From Acidobacteriota bacterium (GTDB lineage Bacteria; Acidobacteriota; Thermoanaerobaculia; Thermoanaerobaculales; Thermoanaerobaculaceae): a stretch of 64,000 bases of DNA. The DNA lies in the NCBI GenBank assembly GCA_003158745.1, contig PMLC01000087.1, positions 1-64,000 of the forward strand, given 5' to 3'. The notes beneath the pieces were generated by a model. That model was not told the origin of the DNA. It searched no databases and saw nothing but the letters and a program-made list of their open reading frames with translations. The translations under genes were made by a program, and so were the position numbers. The number at the start of each line of letters is the position of its first letter. Within the stretch, counting starts at the first letter, position 1. Shown here one piece after another: positions 35,430 through 44,400 of this stretch.

Positions 35430-38247
35430 GCGCTTTCTCCTCTTCGGCCACCCAGGCGAACGGGTGCCTGTCGCTGAGCGCTGCGACGATGGCCGGCGGT
35501 GTGATCGGCAACCGGTCGATCTCGATCCCCAGCGCATCCACGACTGCGTTGCGAACCGCGGCCGCGGTCGGGATCAGTGACGGCTCGCCGATCCCCTTGG
35601 CCCCGAAGGGACCGCCGGGGCCCTCGCTCTCCACCACCGCGATCCGGATTCTGGGAACGTCGGCGGAGGTCGGGATGATGTAGTCGGTGAATGAGGGGTT
35701 GGCGAGGCGTCCCCGGTCGAGCTTGAGCTCCTCGCTCGTACCCCAGCCGATCCCCTGGACGACACCTCCCTGGATCTGTCCCTCGAGCACGTCGCGGTGG
35801 ATGACGCGCCCGACATCATGCGCCGCTGAAACCTCGACGACGCGAACCAGGCCGAGCTCCGCGTCAACGGTGACCTGGGCGACGTGGCATGCAATGGCGT
35901 AGAACTCATACGGATCGCCGACGCCGGTGGCGGCGTCGAAGCGCCGCTCTGTGCTCCGGTACCACCCGGTGCTGATCCCTTCGATCCGCCGGGAAGCCAT
36001 TTCACCGGCGAGGCGCGCGATCGGCACGCGGCGATCTGGATCACCTCGCGCGGACGCAAACCCGCCGGCCAGCAGGACGTCGCGCTCGTCGCAGCCGAGC
36101 AACTCGGCGGCGAGCGGGTCGATTCTCTTTCGGAGGCGTTCGACCGCGTTCAGGATCGCCATGCCGGAGGCGTGTGCGCCGCGCGAGGCCACCGTCGGGC
36201 CGGAATCGGCGACGGTTGTCGTGTCAGGCTGCCACACCTGCACCTGGGCTGGGTCCACGCCGAGCGCCTGGGCTGCGATGGTCTGACAGGCGGCGAGGTT
36301 TCCCTGACCCATTTCGGTGAGGCCCACCCGTACGACGACGGAGCCGTCGGACTGCAGGATCACCACGGCCGACGAGCGGTCCAGATGCTGACCTCCGTGG
36401 TGCAGGTTGCAGCCATACAGCACGAGTCCGATCCCCATGCCCTCCCGCGCCGGGCCGTCTTGGTGGCGAGTCCGGGCATGGAACTCGTCCCAGCCGGCGA
36501 GTGCCGCGGCACGGTCGAGGCACTCTCGCGCCAGAACGGGCCGCCGGACCGACTGCCCGGTGCAAGTGCGCCGGCGCCGGTCGTCCAGAAGGTTGCGGCG
36601 CCGGAACTCGAGGGGGTCGAGGGCGCAGGCGCGCGCCAATCGGTCCATCGTGGCCTCGGCTGCCCATGTCACCTGCGGTGCACCGAACCCGCGGAACGCA
36701 CCTCCGAAGAGGTTGTTGGTGTACGCCACCCGCGTGGTGACGCGAACAGCGGGCACGTGGTACGGACCGATCGAGGAGACGTTGGCTCGCTCCGCCACCA
36801 CGGTCGAGATGCCGATGTACGCTCCGGCGTCGAGGACGGTCTCCACCTCGGCGAAGCGCAAGTGCCCGTTGCGGTCGGCGCCCCACCGGTGGCGAATGAC
36901 CATGGCGTGGCGCTTTGACGAGACCTGCATATCCAACTCACGGGGGAGCACGAACCGAACCGGCCGATCGGTGGCAAAGGCGAGCACCGCGGCGCACGCA
37001 GCCAACTCGGAGGGGTAGTCCTCCTTACCGCCGAAGCCGCCGCCGGTGGGCGCCTGTTCCACCCGCACCGCGGCGAGCGACAGCCCCAGCACCCTGGCGA
37101 CCGCCTGCTGAACGTAGAACGGGCACTGACACGAGGCGACGATCGTGATGTGTTGCCGTCCCTCCGGGATTGCGAGGCAGCCCTGGGGCTCGAGGTACGC
37201 GTGTTCCTGGCCACCGACGCGGTACTCGGCTTCGACCACCACGCTGGCTCGGGCACAGGCGGTGTGCCCTCGTACGACGCGGAACGTGCGGATGAGGTTG
37301 CCCGCGTCGTGGACGCGCGGGGCGTCGGGCGCGAGAGCCTGGATGGGGTCGTGCACGGCCGGAAGGGGCTCGAGATCCGCATGCACGAGATGCGCTGCGG
37401 CCCACGCCGACTCCGGGGAGCGTGCGGCGACCAGAGCCAGCCGCTCGCCGACCATGCGGACTCTCTCCAGGGCGAGCAGCGGTTGGTCCTCGAAGATCAC
37501 GCCGACCAGATTCTTCCCGGGAAGGTCGGCCGCCGTGATCACCGCTTCGACACCGTCGATGGCACGCGCCGTGGCGAGGCTCAAGCCCACGACGCAAGCC
37601 GACGCGACCGGCGCCACGGCCACGGCCGCGTGCAGCATCCCGGGCACCGCGAGATCGGCCACGTAGCGCGTGCTGCCCGAGACCTTGGCCCTGGCATCGG
37701 GTCTCTCGTGGTGACCGCCAAGCGGGTCGTGGCCGGGGGCCTCCTCGAAGTGCGCTCGCTCACGCCGAGTGTCATGGTCCGCCTCTTCGCTCGACGCGCG
37801 CTCGAGAGCTTCGAGCACCTTGACATACCCGGTGCAGCGGCAGAGGTTGCCGGCGAGCAGGCGTGCGCGTTCCTCGGCGTCGCCCGGGCTACGCGCGAGC
37901 GCCGCGGCGCCGGTAACGGCCAAGCCCGGCGTGCAAAACCCGCACTGCACGCCCCCATGCGTCACGAGCGCCTCCTGAAACGGGTGCAGCGAGCCTGACT
38001 GCTGCAACCCCTCCACGGTCACGACCTCGTGGCCGTCCGCAGACGCGGCGAGGACGAGACAGGAGGTGACGGGAGCACCGTCGAGCAGCACAACGCACGC
38101 ACCGCACTCACCGGCGCTGCACCCTTCCTTGGTCCCGGTAAGGCCGGCATCCTCACGGAGGAGGTCGAGAAGCCGGCGCCCGGGCGCAACCTCGAAGGTG
38201 CGGCGCGCGCCGTTGAGCTTCAGGTTCACGACTACGCGCTCAGACAC
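35395..38247 (-). CDS. Fused [2Fe-2S]/molybdopterin xanthine dehydrogenase-family subunit
   Basis: 950 residues with GTG start overlapping the FAD-subunit stop by 8 bp. Seen: plant-type [2Fe-2S] site GCSAGECGACVVLLDG, second cluster CGFCTPG and CRCTGYVK, then the Mo domain with GGGFGGKEDYPSE, FGGAFRGFGAPQ and GAKGIGEPSLIPTAAAV with the catalytic Glu. The fused form is about the size of E. coli XdhD (956 residues). The adjacent FAD subunit would complete a three-domain enzyme split over two genes. Candidates are purine hydroxylation or another N-heterocycle or aldehyde; no sequence evidence decides. Confidence 0.9.
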   Translation of the reverse strand: MSERVVVNLKLNGARRTFEVAPGRRLLDLLREDAGLTGTKEGCSAGECGACVVLLDGAPVTSCLVLAASADGHEVVTVEGLQQSGSLHPFQEALVTHGGVQCGFCTPGLAVTGAAALARSPGDAEERARLLAGNLCRCTGYVKVLEALERASSEEADHDTRRERAHFEEAPGHDPLGGHHERPDARAKVSGSTRYVADLAVPGMLHAAVAVAPVASACVVGLSLATARAIDGVEAVITAADLPGKNLVGVIFEDQPLLALERVRMVGERLALVAARSPESAWAAAHLVHADLEPLPAVHDPIQALAPDAPRVHDAGNLIRTFRVVRGHTACARASVVVEAEYRVGGQEHAYLEPQGCLAIPEGRQHITIVASCQCPFYVQQAVARVLGLSLAAVRVEQAPTGGGFGGKEDYPSELAACAAVLAFATDRPVRFVLPRELDMQVSSKRHAMVIRHRWGADRNGHLRFAEVETVLDAGAYIGISTVVAERANVSSIGPYHVPAVRVTTRVAYTNNLFGGAFRGFGAPQVTWAAEATMDRLARACALDPLEFRRRNLLDDRRRRTCTGQSVRRPVLARECLDRAAALAGWDEFHARTRHQDGPAREGMGIGLVLYGCNLHHGGQHLDRSSAVVILQSDGSVVVRVGLTEMGQGNLAACQTIAAQALGVDPAQVQVWQPDTTTVADSGPTVASRGAHASGMAILNAVERLRKRIDPLAAELLGCDERDVLLAGGFASARGDPDRRVPIARLAGEMASRRIEGISTGWYRSTERRFDAATGVGDPYEFYAIACHVAQVTVDAELGLVRVVEVSAAHDVGRVIHRDVLEGQIQGGVVQGIGWGTSEELKLDRGRLANPSFTDYIIPTSADVPRIRIAVVESEGPGGPFGAKGIGEPSLIPTAAAVRNAVVDALGIEIDRLPITPPAIVAALSDRHPFAWVAEEEKAHGRTEEPAAGR

Positions 38248-39109
38248 GGGCGGCCTCTTGAAGAAAGCGGTCGAGCAGCACGGCGGCGGCGATGCGCCGA
38301 TACCTCGCCGGCGCCCGCACGTCGTCGATCGGCGCGATGTCGTGCTGGAGCGCCTGTACGGCTTCCCGCCGCGCGACTGGGTCCGGTCGCCGTCCGGTCA
38401 CCACGGTCTCCGCGCGTTGCGCCCGCACCGGCGTGGGCGCCACCGACCCGAGCGCCAGCCTCACCGACTCGAGCGCGCCGTCGGTCCGAACCGCCGCCCG
38501 CCCGGCGAGACTCACGACCGAGATGACCTGTTCCAGCCGTGGTCCCGTCTTGACGAACCGCTCCACGAGGCGGCAGTCCGGGGGGATCTGGACGAGCGGA
38601 AGGAATACCGACACCAGCAGCTCGCCGGGCGCCAGTGCACTCCGGCCCGGCCCGAGGAAGAAATCCACGACCGAAAGCCGTCTCGTTCCCGCGGCCGAGA
38701 CAACTGTCAACAGGGCTTCTGCGACCAGGAGCGCCGGTGCGGTGTCGGCCGCCGGCGAGGCGTTTGCGAGGTTGCCGCCGAGGGTCGCGCGACACTGGAT
38801 CGGCCACGCGCCGACCGTCCCCGCGGCGGCCGCCAGTGCGGGGAAGTGGCGTCGAACGCCGTCGTCGGCCGCGATGGAGTCCATTCTCGTCGAGGCGCCG
38901 ATCTCGACGCCGCCGTCAATTTGCCGGATTCCGGCCAGGCCGAGACCGCCGAGGTCCACCACGCACGAGACGCGCTTGCGCCCGTCTCGCAGCTGCACCA
39001 TCAGGTCGGTGCCTCCGGCGATCGGCCGTGAGTCGGGACGTCCCGCGAGCACCGCGAGCGCCTCTGCGACGGTGGTGGGCCGGATGACCTGCTGAACGGG
39101 AACGTCCAT
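38240..39109 (-). CDS. FAD-binding subunit of molybdenum hydroxylase (CoxM/XdhB type)
   Basis: 289 residues. FAD-binding PCMH-like domain: RPIAGGTDLMVQLRDG (about 27-43) and the flavin loop QCRATLGGNLANASPAADTA; C-terminal CO-dehydrogenase flavoprotein domain. First gene of the FAD, Fe-S/Mo, xdhC-like, mocA-like operon, supplying the electron exit from the Fe-S clusters. The upstream 211 bp, shared with htrA, shows no strong promoter for it. Confidence 0.9.
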   Translation of the reverse strand: MDVPVQQVIRPTTVAEALAVLAGRPDSRPIAGGTDLMVQLRDGRKRVSCVVDLGGLGLAGIRQIDGGVEIGASTRMDSIAADDGVRRHFPALAAAAGTVGAWPIQCRATLGGNLANASPAADTAPALLVAEALLTVVSAAGTRRLSVVDFFLGPGRSALAPGELLVSVFLPLVQIPPDCRLVERFVKTGPRLEQVISVVSLAGRAAVRTDGALESVRLALGSVAPTPVRAQRAETVVTGRRPDPVARREAVQALQHDIAPIDDVRAPARYRRIAAAVLLDRFLQEAARV

Positions 39110-39320
39110 GACTGCCGATCCTCCTGGGACAAGTCGGCCCTGCTCAAAGGACGGGGCGACCGCCAGGGCCCCGAGGCAGGCAACACCTCGATCTCAATAG
39201 TAGGCTCGCAGTGTCGAGTTTCCAAGGTCGATGGGAGACGGGCAGTCAGGCGGGGAAGCCGAGATCGGGACCGACGTTGTACGCTACTGAGAGCCCTTCG
39301 CTGAGGGCTGGGAGGAACAG

Positions 39321-40622
<1,302 letters not shown>

Positions 40623-40637
40623 GCTATACTCTCCCGC

Positions 40638-41552
40638 GTGGCGGATCGCGCCGTCGGCGTGGTGACAGCAGTCTTCGGCCCCCTCGTTCGGGTGCAGGTG
40701 GGGGACGAGCCTCTGGTGGTTCCTTTCCGTCGTGCACTGCGGTGGTCGGACGGTGTCGAAGATCGGCGCTTGGTGGTCGGCGATTGTGTTTTCCTCGACG
40801 GCAAGTCCCCGGACCTCGTGGTTGCCGAGGTGAGCCCTCGACGGACCACGCTGACCCGCCGATCGCCCGGAGAGCGGCGCGCAAGGGTGATTGCGGCCAA
40901 CGTCGACATGGCTGTCGTGGTGATGGCGGCGGTCTCGCCTGAGCCCAATCCCAGGCTGCTCGATCGCCTCCTCGTGGCGTGTCATCACGCCGGCATCGAG
41001 CCACTCATCTGCTTCAATAAGATCGACCAGGGTTCGGCGGGGATCGACGCGTGGATCGGTGACTACCAGGACGCCGGCTACGAGATCCTCCTTGCTTCGG
41101 CGCGCACGGCGCGGGGCGTGGGCGTGCTGACCCGGAAGATCGCCGGCAAGACAACGCTGTTCTGCGGCCCTTCCGGCGTGGGCAAGTCGGCGCTCCTCAA
41201 CGCGATTCACCCCGGTTACCGGCTTCGGGAGGGCTCGATTTCTGAGGCGACGGGAAAGGGGCGGCACACGACCACGACGGCCCAGCTCCTCGCTCTTCCG
41301 GGCTCCGGATTCGTCGTCGACACCCCCGGGGTCCGTGAGTTCGGTTTCTGGGACCTCACGCCTTCCCGCCTGCAGGCGTGCTTTCCAGACGTGGCCCGCG
41401 CCGGGAGCGAGTGTCACTTCGCCGATTGCACCCACACGAACGAAGCGGGCTGTGCGGTGCAGGCATCGGTTCAGGCAGGCAAGCTCTCGTCGCGGCGGTA
41501 CTCCTCATTCGTCAAGCTCTGCAAGGAGCTCGTCGAAACCCAGGACGGCTAA
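40638..41552 (+). CDS. rsgA: Ribosome small subunit-dependent GTPase RsgA
   Basis: 304 residues with a circularly permuted GTPase, assisting 30S maturation. N-terminal OB fold (ADRAVGVVTAVFGPLVRV), G4 LICFNKID before G1 GPSGVGKSALLN, G3 DTPGVREFGFW, and a C-terminal zinc site CHFADCTHTNEAGC. GTG start 15 bp after htrA; the two are co-transcribed. Its stop overlaps the convergent gene by four bases. Confidence 0.95.
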   Translation: MADRAVGVVTAVFGPLVRVQVGDEPLVVPFRRALRWSDGVEDRRLVVGDCVFLDGKSPDLVVAEVSPRRTTLTRRSPGERRARVIAANVDMAVVVMAAVSPEPNPRLLDRLLVACHHAGIEPLICFNKIDQGSAGIDAWIGDYQDAGYEILLASARTARGVGVLTRKIAGKTTLFCGPSGVGKSALLNAIHPGYRLREGSISEATGKGRHTTTTAQLLALPGSGFVVDTPGVREFGFWDLTPSRLQACFPDVARAGSECHFADCTHTNEAGCAVQASVQAGKLSSRRYSSFVKLCKELVETQDG

Positions 41553-43360
41553 CCGGGCCCCGGCGTCAGCCCAGACCCGATCCGTTCGGCCGTGCCCTCG
41601 CCTCGCCACAGCATCAGCCCCTCAGCCAGTCCGAGCGCGATGCCTCCCCCCGGGATGGGCACCATGCCGAGCGGAGCGTCCGGGAGCCTGAGCAGCGGTG
41701 TTGCCACGCGCTCCGTGAGCGCGACCCGCACGAGGCCCGCGTTACACGGTGGGCTCACGCCGGCGACGAGGCCGCCGGAAGTCGAGATCAAACCGCGACA
41801 GCACGGAAGCGCGAAGATCCCCGGTCTGGTTTCGCCCTGCAGGGACGCGAGCGAGAGACTCTCACCGTCACTGGCCACCAGCATGTCGATATCGAGCCAG
41901 ACGACGCCGCCGCGGCCGTTCACGGCGAGCTCGCGCACTCCGGAGGCCTGGATGGCAACCACCTCTCCCCCGGGCCAGCGAGCGCACGCGGCGGCGGCGC
42001 CGTCTGGCGCAACCGCCAGGTGGCGGAACGACCCGGCAGCGGCGATGTGCGGCGCGGTGCGGGCATTGAGGGCAACGCGCCAGACGCCGAGGGAATCAAT
42101 GAGCCACAGCTCCCCTGTGGTTGGGGCGACAACCGGAAAGAGCACCCAACGAGGCCAAACGACGAGCACTCCCTCGTCGCCGCTCGGGGGTTTCCATACG
42201 ATCTCGAATCCACCGCTCCGAGGGCGCGCGAAGACCAGCCCGCCCTCCTCTCCGTCACCTCGGCAACCCGTGCGCATTCTCGGCAGCTGGCCGGAGGTCA
42301 GCCATTCGCACAGGCCGGGTTCGCCCTTGGCCCGAAGACGGGCGGCGACCTCGAGCCGAATGGGCAGGCCGGAAGTGAATGCGACATCGGCCAGAGTCAC
42401 GGCACCGCTTCCGACGAGGCGCGCCCGTGCGTCTCGGTCCACCTCCTCACGGTCAGTCTTCTCCTTCTCCTTGGGAAGCCCCGCTTCCAGCGGCTTGGCG
42501 AGCGCGTTCCGGAGGACGCGTGGCATCGGGGGGTATTCCTTTCCGTTCCCTTTCTGCCAGGCGAGAAGGAAATCGAAAGGACGCTGCCGGGCGAGAGCAG
42601 CGTTGCCGAAAGCCTCGACCAGAAGGGCGGTTGCCGCTGCAAGCTGTGGGTTCGCACCTCCGACTTGTCGCAGCCCGGCCATGCTTGCGCGCCGGCTTTG
42701 CCAGTGCGTTGCAGGGTCGAGGGCATCGGTGGCAAAAGCAGTCAGCGTTGGTACGGCGTCCTTGAACTCCAGCCAATCGCGCACAGGACGCAGCGTCGGG
42801 GGCAGCGCCGCGAGGGCGAGGGAACCCGAATCCACGAGAGCCTCAGCCACAGCCAACAGCGGCTCGGCGCAACGTAAGTCAGGGGTGGCCGGGCGGATAT
42901 TCGCAGCGAGGATGGCGGGCGCGAGGTTTCGTGCCACCTCTGCCGGACCCGGTGTCTCGGCCTTGGGCACGAGCACCACTGCTGCGGAACCGTGGACCAC
43001 CGTGTCGACCGCCGTGCCGTCGGTCGTGCCGATCGTGATCGACATCAGCGGCAACGGTTCAGGGTCCACGAGCCCTCGTAGTTGCGTGGCGAGCGAAGAT
43101 CCGAGGACTGCCTCGTCGAGTTGCTTCGGCGGTGCCGCGCTCGACCACAACCCTGGTGATAGCAGGTAGCACGACGCCAGGTCGGGGTCTTCGAGGGCGA
43201 TATCCGCGAAGGACCTAGGCGTCCAGGGGATGAGGTGTGCGGAAATGCCTGTGGGAACGGGCCGCGTTGGGGGCTCGCTGCCAAACATCACGGCCGGAGC
43301 GAGCGAAACGGCGACCAAGAGGGCGAAAAGGCCGCAGGGCTCTTGACAAACTCGAGTCAT
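41549..43360 (-). CDS. Secreted protein of unknown function, beta-propeller-like C-terminus
   Basis: 603 residues with signal peptide (CGLFALLVAVSLAPAVMFG). The N-terminal 360 residues are mixed alpha/beta with an Arg/Ala-rich helical part, no recognised fold. From about 370 to the end the sequence shows short repeating segments (GGLVFARPRSGGFEIVWKP, GELWLIDSLGVWRVALN, FRHLAVAPDGAAAACARWP, GIALGLAEGLMLWRG) typical of WD-like or TolB-like beta-propeller blades. No catalytic motif. The ATG lies in the HU promoter region, so the two promoters overlap or compete. It converges on rsgA. Function is unknown. Confidence 0.7.
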   Translation of the reverse strand: MTRVCQEPCGLFALLVAVSLAPAVMFGSEPPTRPVPTGISAHLIPWTPRSFADIALEDPDLASCYLLSPGLWSSAAPPKQLDEAVLGSSLATQLRGLVDPEPLPLMSITIGTTDGTAVDTVVHGSAAVVLVPKAETPGPAEVARNLAPAILAANIRPATPDLRCAEPLLAVAEALVDSGSLALAALPPTLRPVRDWLEFKDAVPTLTAFATDALDPATHWQSRRASMAGLRQVGGANPQLAAATALLVEAFGNAALARQRPFDFLLAWQKGNGKEYPPMPRVLRNALAKPLEAGLPKEKEKTDREEVDRDARARLVGSGAVTLADVAFTSGLPIRLEVAARLRAKGEPGLCEWLTSGQLPRMRTGCRGDGEEGGLVFARPRSGGFEIVWKPPSGDEGVLVVWPRWVLFPVVAPTTGELWLIDSLGVWRVALNARTAPHIAAAGSFRHLAVAPDGAAAACARWPGGEVVAIQASGVRELAVNGRGGVVWLDIDMLVASDGESLSLASLQGETRPGIFALPCCRGLISTSGGLVAGVSPPCNAGLVRVALTERVATPLLRLPDAPLGMVPIPGGGIALGLAEGLMLWRGEGTAERIGSGLTPGPG

Positions 43361-43372
43361 GGTCCGAATAAT
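43343..43372 (+). promoter_or_regulatory. Sigma-70 promoter of the tandem HU genes
   Basis: TTGACA followed after 18 bp by AATAAT: a perfect -35 and five of six -10 bases, 35 bp before the first HU start codon. It overlaps the start of the divergent secreted-protein gene. Confidence 0.7.
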
Positions 43373-43406
43373 AGCGTAGGAACCGACCCACAAAGGAGGA
43401 CGGGGA

Positions 43407-43694
43407 ATGAACAAGTCAGAGATTGCCGTGAAACTGGCGAAGAAGGTTGGCCTGACGCACGCCAAGGCGGCGGATGTCGTGGACGCGATCTTCAACGCAC
43501 ACAAGGGCATTGTCGCGGTTGAGCTGGTGGCCGGGCGCAAGGTCACAGTCCCCGGCTTCGGCACGTACGCGACGCGGAAGCGGTCGTCGCGGCAGGGCCG
43601 CAACCCGGCCACTGGGAAGACGATCACCATCTCGGCCCGCAAGTACGTCACGTTCAAGGCAGGCAAAACACTGAAGGAGAAGCTGGCCAAGTAG
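43407..43694 (+). CDS. HU-family DNA-binding protein 1
   Basis: 95-residue nucleoid protein; ATG behind AAAGGAGG. MNKSEIAVKLAKKVGLTHAK, the DNA-bending arm around RKVTVPGFGTYATRKRSSRQ and GRNPATGKTI with the conserved proline, then the C-terminal VTFKAGKTLKEKL. Together with its neighbour it forms a tandem pair about two thirds identical in sequence, separated by 22 bp and co-transcribed. Confidence 0.95.
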   Translation: MNKSEIAVKLAKKVGLTHAKAADVVDAIFNAHKGIVAVELVAGRKVTVPGFGTYATRKRSSRQGRNPATGKTITISARKYVTFKAGKTLKEKLAK

Positions 43695-43716
43695 GCCGAT
43701 GGAGCAAGGAGGAACG

Positions 43717-44004
43717 ATGAACAAGACCGAGTTGATCACCAAGCTCGCGAAGAAGACGGGTCTCACCCAGGCCAAGGCGGCCGAGGCCGTAGACGCGATC
43801 TTCAACGCCAACAAGGGCCTCATCGCGATCGAACTGGGCGCCGGCCGCAAGGTCACGCTGCCCGGCTTCGGCGGTTTTTCCGTCCGCAAGCGCTCGGCTC
43901 GGTCGGGCCGCAACCCGGCCACGGGCGCGACGATCAGGATCCCCTCTCGAGCGTACCCGGCTTTCAAGGTCGGGAAGACCCTCAAGGAAAAGGTAGCCAA
44001 GTAG
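43717..44004 (+). CDS. HU-family DNA-binding protein 2
   Basis: 95 residues from ATG 43717 (AAGGAGG in front); an in-frame upstream ATG adds six residues and is unlikely. MNKTELITKLAKKTGLTQAK, arm RKVTLPGFGGFSVRKRSARS with GRNPATGATI, end FKVGKTLKEKVAK. Heterodimer formation with the preceding paralogue, as for E. coli HupA/HupB, is plausible. A strong hairpin follows. Confidence 0.95.
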   Translation: MNKTELITKLAKKTGLTQAKAAEAVDAIFNANKGLIAIELGAGRKVTLPGFGGFSVRKRSARSGRNPATGATIRIPSRAYPAFKVGKTLKEKVAK

Positions 44005-44032
44005 GCCTCCGGTTTCCGGCTTGAGTTGACCT

Positions 44033-44056
44033 CTGGGCGCGGGGAACCGCGCCCAG
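44033..44056 (+). terminator. Terminator hairpin after the HU genes
   Basis: CTGGGCGCGG and CCGCGCCCAG form a perfect 10-bp stem closed by a GGAA (GNRA) tetraloop. The following bases ATTGCATTCTC are only moderately T-rich. Confidence 0.7.
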
Positions 44057-44320
44057 ATTGCATTCTCTCCATTTCGGCGAACCCCCCGCGGTTACTGACC
44101 GCGGATGTGGTTGGTCGCTGGGGATCGGCCGCCCGCACCGTCCGTCGCCGGGGGTTGACTTTTGCCGCCGGGAAAGGTACGCGCCTCCGATCGGAACCGG
44201 TCCAGCGGATTGAGATCGAATTTCCGTCGGATCGGTTCCGTCAGCTCGGCCTCGAATCACGCTAAGCACAAGATATGGTGGTGGATCGCCGTTGGGGACC
44301 CAAGATCTTGCGGTGGCCCC
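44057..44320. other. Intergenic, structured, no gene recognised
   Basis: Holds a perfect CCGCGGT/ACCGCGG hairpin (44086-44104) and the distant pair CGGAACCG/CGGTTCCG. I saw no coding frame with a ribosome-binding site and no cobalamin riboswitch box. Confidence 0.4.
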
Positions 44321-44349
44321 TTGACAAGCCCTCCAGGCCGCCCTAGATT
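44321..44349 (+). promoter_or_regulatory. Sigma-70 promoter of nrdJ
   Basis: TTGACA and TAGATT exactly 17 bp apart, four of six -10 bases. Transcription would start near 44356, about 45 nt before the nrdJ start codon, putting the palindrome at the very 5' end of the message. Confidence 0.75.
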
Positions 44350-44359
44350 CGCAGAGCAA

Positions 44360-44380
44360 AGTTCAAGTAGTACTTGAACT
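44360..44380. promoter_or_regulatory. Perfect 21-bp palindrome, putative nrdJ operator
   Basis: AGTTCAAGTA-G-TACTTGAACT, arms of 10 with one central base, placed just after the -10 box where a bound repressor would block transcription. An outer pair CCCTAG/CTAGGG brackets it. It does not match the usual NrdR box. Confidence 0.65.
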
Positions 44381-44400
44381 CTAGGGAAGGGGGATCTGGG

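Noticed and set aside
44005..44400. Cobalamin riboswitch before nrdJ
   Set aside because: No B12 box or matching core; most of the space lies upstream of the inferred transcription start.
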